Shown here: piece after piece, positions 19,366 to 23,501 of the stretch
How the letters are laid out: each line of letters opens with the position of its first letter
How positions within the stretch are numbered: position 1 is the first letter of the stretch
Virus record (IMG/VR): IMGVR_UViG_3300047548_000880
Coordinates: 1 to 23,501 of that record
Reading direction: 5' to 3' (one strand)
Length of the DNA: 23,501 nt
DNA from: a virus
Notes under the pieces: model-generated
What the model saw: the letters and a program-made list of their open reading frames with translations, nothing else
Databases searched by the model: none
Told to the model about the DNA's origin: nothing
Made by a program: the position numbers and the translations under genes

Positions 19366-19783
19366 TGAAATAATCCTTCCGATAATATCTTCCTAGGACG
19401 TTAGAATTGTAGTACGCTGGTTCTCCAGTGTCAAGAGACTCTATTAGAACATTGTTCATAAACAACTGTCTGGTCTCTTCGTAATTTACTTTACCAAGAG
19501 TTTTATGCAGTGATATTATTTCTCTATCAAAGTTTTCTTTACCATATTTTTTGATATCTTCTTTCAATTCTGGACAAGAACCATAGTACTTTTTCCAATC
19601 AGATTCTTGCTTTACTTTTCTAGTCTTCCCCTTTGGTTTCCTAAAGGACCAAAAATATTTCCTACCAATGTATTTCCTGCTATTAATACTATTCTTGATA
19701 AGATAAACAAAACCAAAATTATCTTGAATATCACAAGACTCAAAAATTTCTCCATTAAATTTCCAAGGATTTTCATAGCTCAT
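19358..19783 (-). CDS. SegE/GIY-YIG-like putative endonuclease
   Basis: A 141-aa protein. After a short start (MSYENPWKFNGEIFES) it shows a degenerate GIY-YIG core: FGFVYLIKNSINSRKYIGRK, with Tyr in VYLI, YIG, and a following basic helix (FRKPKGKTRKVKQESDWKKY). A conserved YGSCPELKEDIKKYGKENFD segment and a likely catalytic Glu near NYEETRQLFM follow. This is the layout of the SegE-like nucleases of T4-type phages, which act as free-standing homing endonucleases. No intron is visible nearby. A sigma-70 promoter lies about 60 bases upstream. Confidence 0.82.
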   Translation of the reverse strand: MSYENPWKFNGEIFESCDIQDNFGFVYLIKNSINSRKYIGRKYFWSFRKPKGKTRKVKQESDWKKYYGSCPELKEDIKKYGKENFDREIISLHKTLGKVNYEETRQLFMNNVLIESLDTGEPAYYNSNVLGRYYRKDYFNE

Positions 19784-19844
19784 AATTTAGTCTTATACTT
19801 TGAGCTATTTAGAACCTAGAATTTTCTTGAAACTCCACAGAGTC

Positions 19845-19874
19845 ATTTTAGACATAAAAAAACACCCCCGTCAA
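19845..19874 (-). promoter_or_regulatory. Sigma-70-type promoter of the nuclease-like gene
   Basis: The -35 TTGACG (19869-19874), an 18-bp spacer and the -10 TAAAAT (19845-19850) each match consensus at 5 of 6 bases. The -35 is exactly the loop of the upstream terminator hairpin. Confidence 0.7.
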
Positions 19875-19882
19875 GGGGTGTT
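19856..19882 (-). terminator. Rho-independent terminator of the late structural block
   Basis: The minus strand forms an 8-bp stem (AACACCCC with GGGGTGTT) around a TTGACG loop, followed by a T-tract. It lies 22 bases after the stop of the 478-aa gene. Confidence 0.92.
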
Positions 19883-19904
19883 AAGAATTATGATTTTTGT
19901 ATAA

Positions 19905-21341
19905 TCAATTACCGTTTAGAATTTCATTTAACCAAACTTCACTCATATTTTCAATGATTACATTTGCATCATTTAGACTTTCTGCAAAACTATTTTCAAG
20001 CAAATATGATACTACAATTTCATAAACAGAATACTCTTCACCCAATTGCTTTTTCTCTTTTGGAGTTAAAGTTCCTGCACTTCTTGCAGAACCTCTTGCT
20101 GATTGTAGGTCCTTATCACTACCAGATACCTTAGCAGCATATCCTCTAAGACCACCCTCACCCCTTACGGACTTTCTTCTGGATGAAGCAAGTCCTCTTA
20201 GAGTCTTTGCCTTCTTTTCATCTCTAGTCCAGTCTGCTGCTCTTTCTGCTGCTGCGATAGTCTTGTCTACACTTCCAGAACGATTATGTGCCTTAGAACG
20301 TGCTGCAAGTTCCTTGCGGGTTGCAGTCTCACCCCCCTTGCCGAGTTCTTTACGCATTCTAGTTGCTTCGTCTAGTTCAACCTCTTCATTATAAGGCTTG
20401 TTCTTAACTGCTGCGATTGCTTCTGCTTTTGACATTCCAGATGCAATCATTCTTGCAATTCTTACATCTGCAAAATCATTATCACCATCCTTATCTTGAT
20501 CTTTTTTCTTTGCCTCATAAATTGAAGCATATGCACTAGCAACATCTTTAAGTGTTGCTTTTGTTCCCCATTGGAAAGAAGACATTATAGCTCCTGGTTT
20601 TTTGATAGGAGAAGTGGAAGGTGTTGGTTTTGCGGTTAACGATTGAGATGAAAAAGCAGTTGAAGTTTGGTTTGTAGTTGGTTTAGTAGATGCCGCAGTT
20701 CCAGCAGATTGCACAGCAGGTGCTGATGATGCCAATGCTGGTGTTGATTTTGCGAATGCTGTTGTTGATGTTGTTGGTGAAGGTGATTTTGGTGCAGGAA
20801 GTCTATCTTTAAAATCCTTCATTAGAGGATTTGTAGTTGCACTAGTTCCTCTTGTTCTATCTCTTTCTGCTTTTGCTGCAGCAAGTTTTGGATTTGCAGC
20901 AGCCCACTGGTCCATTGCTGACCCTGCTGGTTTTGCTGGAGTTGCTGGTTTTGCTGAAGACGGAGCAACTTTAGCACTTGAAGTTGCTGTTGGTTTTACA
21001 GAAGAACTTGAACTACCAGAAGTTAATGGAGAAGAAGTTGGTTTTGAACCAACCACAGGAGAACCCTTTATTTGTCTTGCCCTAGCAATTGCAGCATCTC
21101 TGTTTCCAGCAAAACGTGATTTAAATGGTTCTGCTGCTGGTCTAGCTGCGGTTGGAACTGGAGCAGCACCTCTTCTCGATCCTTGAGCACTAGGAGTTGG
21201 TCTCCAAATATTTGAATTGGAACCAGTTCTTGTTCCTTGTTCCTCAAGGTGTGAACTTTCAGTCAAATAATCACTGTTACTTTTGGGCAAATAGACACCT
21301 TCATATAAACCTGCCAAAGCATCCAAGTCTTCTTTCTTCAT
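19905..21341 (-). CDS. Disordered Ala/Pro/Ser/Thr-rich putative head-internal or structural protein (478 aa)
   Basis: The N-terminus has a short helix (EDLDALAGLYEGVY) and a YLTE site resembling the T4 prohead-protease cleavage pattern (L/I-x-E). Residues about 40-270 are low-complexity Ala/Pro/Ser/Thr with Lys. A second copy of the short helix follows (TLKDVASAYASIYEA), then a Ca-binding-like DQDKDGDND loop leading into VRIARMIASGMSKAEAIAAV. A basic region (residues about 330-420) comes next. The C-terminal 40 residues (YEIVVSYLLENSFAES, then an NMSEVWLNEIL end) share a pattern with the 531-aa protein. I recall similar late proteins in cyanophages. An internal head protein packaged with DNA is my inference. 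Two late boxes precede the gene. Confidence 0.82.
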   Translation of the reverse strand: MKKEDLDALAGLYEGVYLPKSNSDYLTESSHLEEQGTRTGSNSNIWRPTPSAQGSRRGAAPVPTAARPAAEPFKSRFAGNRDAAIARARQIKGSPVVGSKPTSSPLTSGSSSSSVKPTATSSAKVAPSSAKPATPAKPAGSAMDQWAAANPKLAAAKAERDRTRGTSATTNPLMKDFKDRLPAPKSPSPTTSTTAFAKSTPALASSAPAVQSAGTAASTKPTTNQTSTAFSSQSLTAKPTPSTSPIKKPGAIMSSFQWGTKATLKDVASAYASIYEAKKKDQDKDGDNDFADVRIARMIASGMSKAEAIAAVKNKPYNEEVELDEATRMRKELGKGGETATRKELAARSKAHNRSGSVDKTIAAAERAADWTRDEKKAKTLRGLASSRRKSVRGEGGLRGYAAKVSGSDKDLQSARGSARSAGTLTPKEKKQLGEEYSVYEIVVSYLLENSFAESLNDANVIIENMSEVWLNEILNGN

Positions 21342-21376
21342 CTTTTTGAGTATTGAAAAGTACTTTTCTTTAATAT

Positions 21377-21395
21377 TATTTATTGTTTATTTATT
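21377..21395 (-). promoter_or_regulatory. Tandem late promoter boxes of the 478-aa gene
   Basis: Two minus-strand AATAAATA boxes (21388-21395 and 21377-21384) lie 11 bp apart, about 40 bases before the ATG. The first overlaps the TAA stop of the 132-aa gene. Spacing of one helical turn suggests two overlapping starts, or that only one is used. Confidence 0.6.
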
Positions 21396-21785
21396 CTCAT
21401 CAGTTTTCCAAATTGCCCTAATACCAATCTCTCCACCCAAAAGTTCTTGTGCTTTACTTCCATCAGGTTCTTTTTCATAATATATAAAATCTTTTTTTGG
21501 TTCCTCTTCTTGCTTTTTATAATCTTCTATTGCTTTGTCTACATCTCTTTCAACTCTTTGGTCTAGTAACTCTGGAGTATTAATCACATAATCATTTACT
21601 GTATCATCAATTAAACCTCTTTTAAGAAGTTCTCTTTGGATTTCATCTACAACATCCCAAAGTTTCTTCTTATCTATTTTTAATACAGAAGACAAAATCT
21701 CAATGATGCCCTCAAGCACCACTGAGATTTTTGCCCATTCTATAATACCTTTTTTCTTTTTACCAAAAGAAAAATCAAATTTCAT
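21387..21785 (-). CDS. Hypothetical late protein (132 aa)
   Basis: The start (MKFDFSFGKKKKGIIEWAKI) is basic. A helical region (VVLEGIIEILSSVLKIDKKK, VVDEIQRELLKRGLIDDTV) follows, then an acidic, Lys/Glu-rich linker and an end with GGEIGIRAIWKTDENK. No family is recognised. A TTG at 21791 overlaps the previous stop, but I prefer the ATG at 21785. It lies between two putative head proteins under late control, so a structural or head role is possible. Confidence 0.75.
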   Translation of the reverse strand: MKFDFSFGKKKKGIIEWAKISVVLEGIIEILSSVLKIDKKKLWDVVDEIQRELLKRGLIDDTVNDYVINTPELLDQRVERDVDKAIEDYKKQEEEPKKDFIYYEKEPDGSKAQELLGGEIGIRAIWKTDENK

Positions 21786-21787
21786 AA

Positions 21788-23383
21788 TCAATCAATAAAC
21801 TGCTTCCAGTAATCATAAGCACTCATCTCTTCACTCTTTGTTGCTTGATATGAACGAACTCTGGATTCACCTTTCTTGTCTGGTGCCACCATATGAGTTT
21901 TGATTTTCTTTGTTGTTGGTGCTTCTTTCTTCTCTTTTTCAAATGCCTTGTGAACTTTGGCAGCATCATCATACATATGGATTTTCTTAGCATCACTCTT
22001 CTTTGCTATTGCTTTGGCAACATCAACTTTTTTCTTTCCAATATCACCACCTTTCATTCCACCAGTGTAATGAATATTTGACTTTTCTACATCGACACCG
22101 TGCTTCTTAAGGTGTCCCTGGAATTCACTTGGATTGTCAAACTTAGAACGAGCAGTGATGAGATGAACGTTTTGTCCTCTTGCCTGTTTCCTCTTAATAT
22201 CTTTAATTACTTTCTTATTTGGACTTGAGGTTTCCTTGAACTTCTTAGCACTTTGGAACTCACTGAAGTCGTAAGAATGACCCTTATCTAACTTATGAGT
22301 ATTAAACTCTTGGTTGCTTAGACTCTTAACTCTCTTGCCAGATGCATCCTTAACGTGAACCTGAACATTTGGTTTACCCTTCTTGCCGTGTGCGAAAAGA
22401 GTTTCATCAACATCATATGCGTGAACTGTTCTCTTTGGTCTAGTTCCTCTTGCCTTTTCTTCAATATACTCTTCAAGGATTGTTGCAGTGAACTTATCAC
22501 TAATATGCTCAAACATTACCTCTGCTGCTTCATAACTTTCTGCATAATCAGCAGCAACTAACATCTCGATGATGTAGTTATAAGCATCATCGTAGTCAAA
22601 TGATTGATTCAATTGCTTTAATTGACTTGAGTATCTATCCCCACCAATTGGAGATGTTTTTCTTGCTTTATCCATTGCTTTGTCTACTGCTGGTTTTGCG
22701 AATTTTTTAAGTAAATATGGAGCAGCTGCTGCACCAGCAGCAAGTGCTCCTGCAGCAAGAGGTGCAATCTCATCCAACTGCTCACCTTCTACCTCAAACG
22801 AATCTGCCATTGCTTTCTTTCGGATGGTAGCAAAATAAATCTGAGTTCCTCTCTCTTTTCCGTATTGGTCTATCATACTCTTCTTCATTGATGAAGTATC
22901 ATACTTCTTTTTAAGTTTTTTCTCTTTCTTCATCTCTCCAGCAGTCATTTCTCTTTCCAGGATATACTCTTCTTTTTCAAACTCCTGATAAAATGCTGCT
23001 GCTTCTCCGTGTCTACCTTCTTTTGTTGATTTCTTACTCATATCTAGAAGTTCTCTCTTAGAATATTTGTGTCCTTTGAGAACGTCAAGCATTGCATCTT
23101 TTGACATTCCCTTTGCTTCATCAACCATATCACCTTCTGGTTCATATCCAGCAACTTGCATTCCTGGTTTTGCTTTTGCAAGAGGAAGTTGGGGACCAGT
23201 TTTCTTTAACCACTCCTTTTCAGTACCAGCACCTTCCTTTGCTTTATTATAAATTTTTTGGGTTTTTTGTGCTGCTTTATGCCCAGGACCAATTTCAAAA
23301 CTTGCTTCAGAAAGTAAAGTTCCTGCAGTTTCAGAAGTTTTAATTTGCTTATACAAGTCTGTAATATCGTTAATGCTGGACAT
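21788..23383 (-). CDS. Late protein with embedded HAD-type hydrolase domain, possible head-internal protein (531 aa)
   Basis: Residues 1-28 hold a short helix (INDITDLYKQI) and LLSE, again like a prohead-protease site. Residues 30-200 are a Lys/Glu/Gly-rich region with repeated short helices (KAAQKTQKIYNKAKEGAGTE). An Ala-rich hydrophobic stretch follows (LAAGALAAGAAAAPYLLKKF). The helical module shared with the 478-aa protein is at about 265-305. The HAD-like domain at about 315-490 has motif I YDVDETLF, motif II HLITARS, a Lys-rich motif III region, and motif IV HMYDDAAK. These are the catalytic Asp and metal ligands of a phosphatase or nucleotidase. It is first in the late block after a TATAAATA box. 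Confidence 0.82.
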   Translation of the reverse strand: MSSINDITDLYKQIKTSETAGTLLSEASFEIGPGHKAAQKTQKIYNKAKEGAGTEKEWLKKTGPQLPLAKAKPGMQVAGYEPEGDMVDEAKGMSKDAMLDVLKGHKYSKRELLDMSKKSTKEGRHGEAAAFYQEFEKEEYILEREMTAGEMKKEKKLKKKYDTSSMKKSMIDQYGKERGTQIYFATIRKKAMADSFEVEGEQLDEIAPLAAGALAAGAAAAPYLLKKFAKPAVDKAMDKARKTSPIGGDRYSSQLKQLNQSFDYDDAYNYIIEMLVAADYAESYEAAEVMFEHISDKFTATILEEYIEEKARGTRPKRTVHAYDVDETLFAHGKKGKPNVQVHVKDASGKRVKSLSNQEFNTHKLDKGHSYDFSEFQSAKKFKETSSPNKKVIKDIKRKQARGQNVHLITARSKFDNPSEFQGHLKKHGVDVEKSNIHYTGGMKGGDIGKKKVDVAKAIAKKSDAKKIHMYDDAAKVHKAFEKEKKEAPTTKKIKTHMVAPDKKGESRVRSYQATKSEEMSAYDYWKQFID

Positions 23384-23405
23384 TTTTATACTCTAGTTTT
23401 TTAGT

Positions 23406-23413
23406 TATTTATA
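23406..23413 (-). promoter_or_regulatory. Late promoter box of the HAD-domain gene
   Basis: Minus-strand TATAAATA is the exact T4 late consensus. It begins at the end of the T-tract of the upstream terminator and lies 23 bases before the ATG. Confidence 0.8.
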
Positions 23414-23435
23414 AAAAAAGGGGGCATATGCCCCC
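23413..23435 (-). terminator. Rho-independent terminator of the gene at the right edge
   Basis: The palindrome GGGGGCATATGCCCCC (6-bp stem, 4-nt loop) is followed on the minus strand by seven T, seven bases after the edge gene's stop. It abuts the next late promoter. Confidence 0.92.
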
Positions 23436-23442
23436 AAATAAA

Positions 23443-23501
23443 TCAAAGCTGGAATCCAGCAAATGTATCTTTTTTCATATCTTGTTTGATACCACCAACA
23501 A
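23443..23501 (-). CDS. C-terminal end of an unidentified gene cut by the window edge
   Basis: An open minus-strand frame runs from the edge to a TGA at 23443-23445, giving 18 residues, VGGIKQDMKKDTFAGFQL. It is followed directly by a strong terminator, which supports a real gene end. The sequence is too short to identify. A late structural gene is likely from position. Confidence 0.6.
   Translation of the reverse strand, partial: VGGIKQDMKKDTFAGFQL

Noticed and set aside
19358-19783. Homing intron associated with the GIY-YIG-like gene
   Set aside because: Neither side shows a split gene or intron-like structure. It looks like a free-standing nuclease gene.

Overview
The window looks like part of a T4-like marine cyanophage genome (a myovirus infecting Synechococcus or Prochlorococcus). 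It is AT-rich and very compact, every supported gene lies on the minus strand, and most neighbours overlap by 1 to 35 bases (ATGA, TAATG, TGATG). Typical cyanophage cargo is present: two high-light-inducible proteins, a plant-type ferredoxin, a short 6-phosphogluconate dehydrogenase, a host-like outer-membrane porin, many small one-helix proteins and a lone tRNA-Gly. Two promoter classes can be read directly: T4-type late boxes (NATAAATA) and near-consensus host sigma-70 promoters. Transcription runs from high to low coordinates, so the layout below is given right to left.

Right end (23501-19905): the tail of an unidentified gene, a terminator/late-promoter junction, then three late genes: a 531-aa protein with an embedded HAD-type hydrolase domain, a 132-aa protein, and a disordered Ala/Pro/Ser/Thr-rich 478-aa protein. 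The first and third share a short helical module and may be internal head proteins.

19874-17947: a sigma-70 block with a SegE/GIY-YIG-like nuclease, a 65-aa protein, a secreted-looking tail-lysozyme-type protein, tRNA-Gly(UCC) and a zinc-ribbon protein. 17899-14769: an operon of small proteins, most with one transmembrane segment, built around gnd.

14789-7347: a nine-gene surface-glycan cassette. It holds a GDP-mannose 3,5-epimerase with its catalytic residues in register with the plant enzyme, two methyltransferases, a second SDR, and five glycosyltransferases (GT10, two GT11, a GT2/GT7-like enzyme, GT25). 7350-5775: the porin, with overlapping early and late promoters. 5738-4051: a light/redox operon (hli, 28-aa membrane peptide, petF, two small proteins around a second hli, peroxiredoxin).

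Left end (3990-1): late genes. Two small proteins are followed by a C39-like peptidase, a short module protein and a GH24 lysozyme. The last two are joined by what looks like a complete lambda G/T-type programmed -1 frameshift signal (GGGAAAG heptamer, 6-nt spacer, hairpin). Last is a secreted autotransporter-like protein with a (PEPT)n linker, cut by the window edge. Two regulatory habits recur: hairpin terminators whose loop carries the -35 box of the next promoter, and stop codons built into the next gene's promoter.
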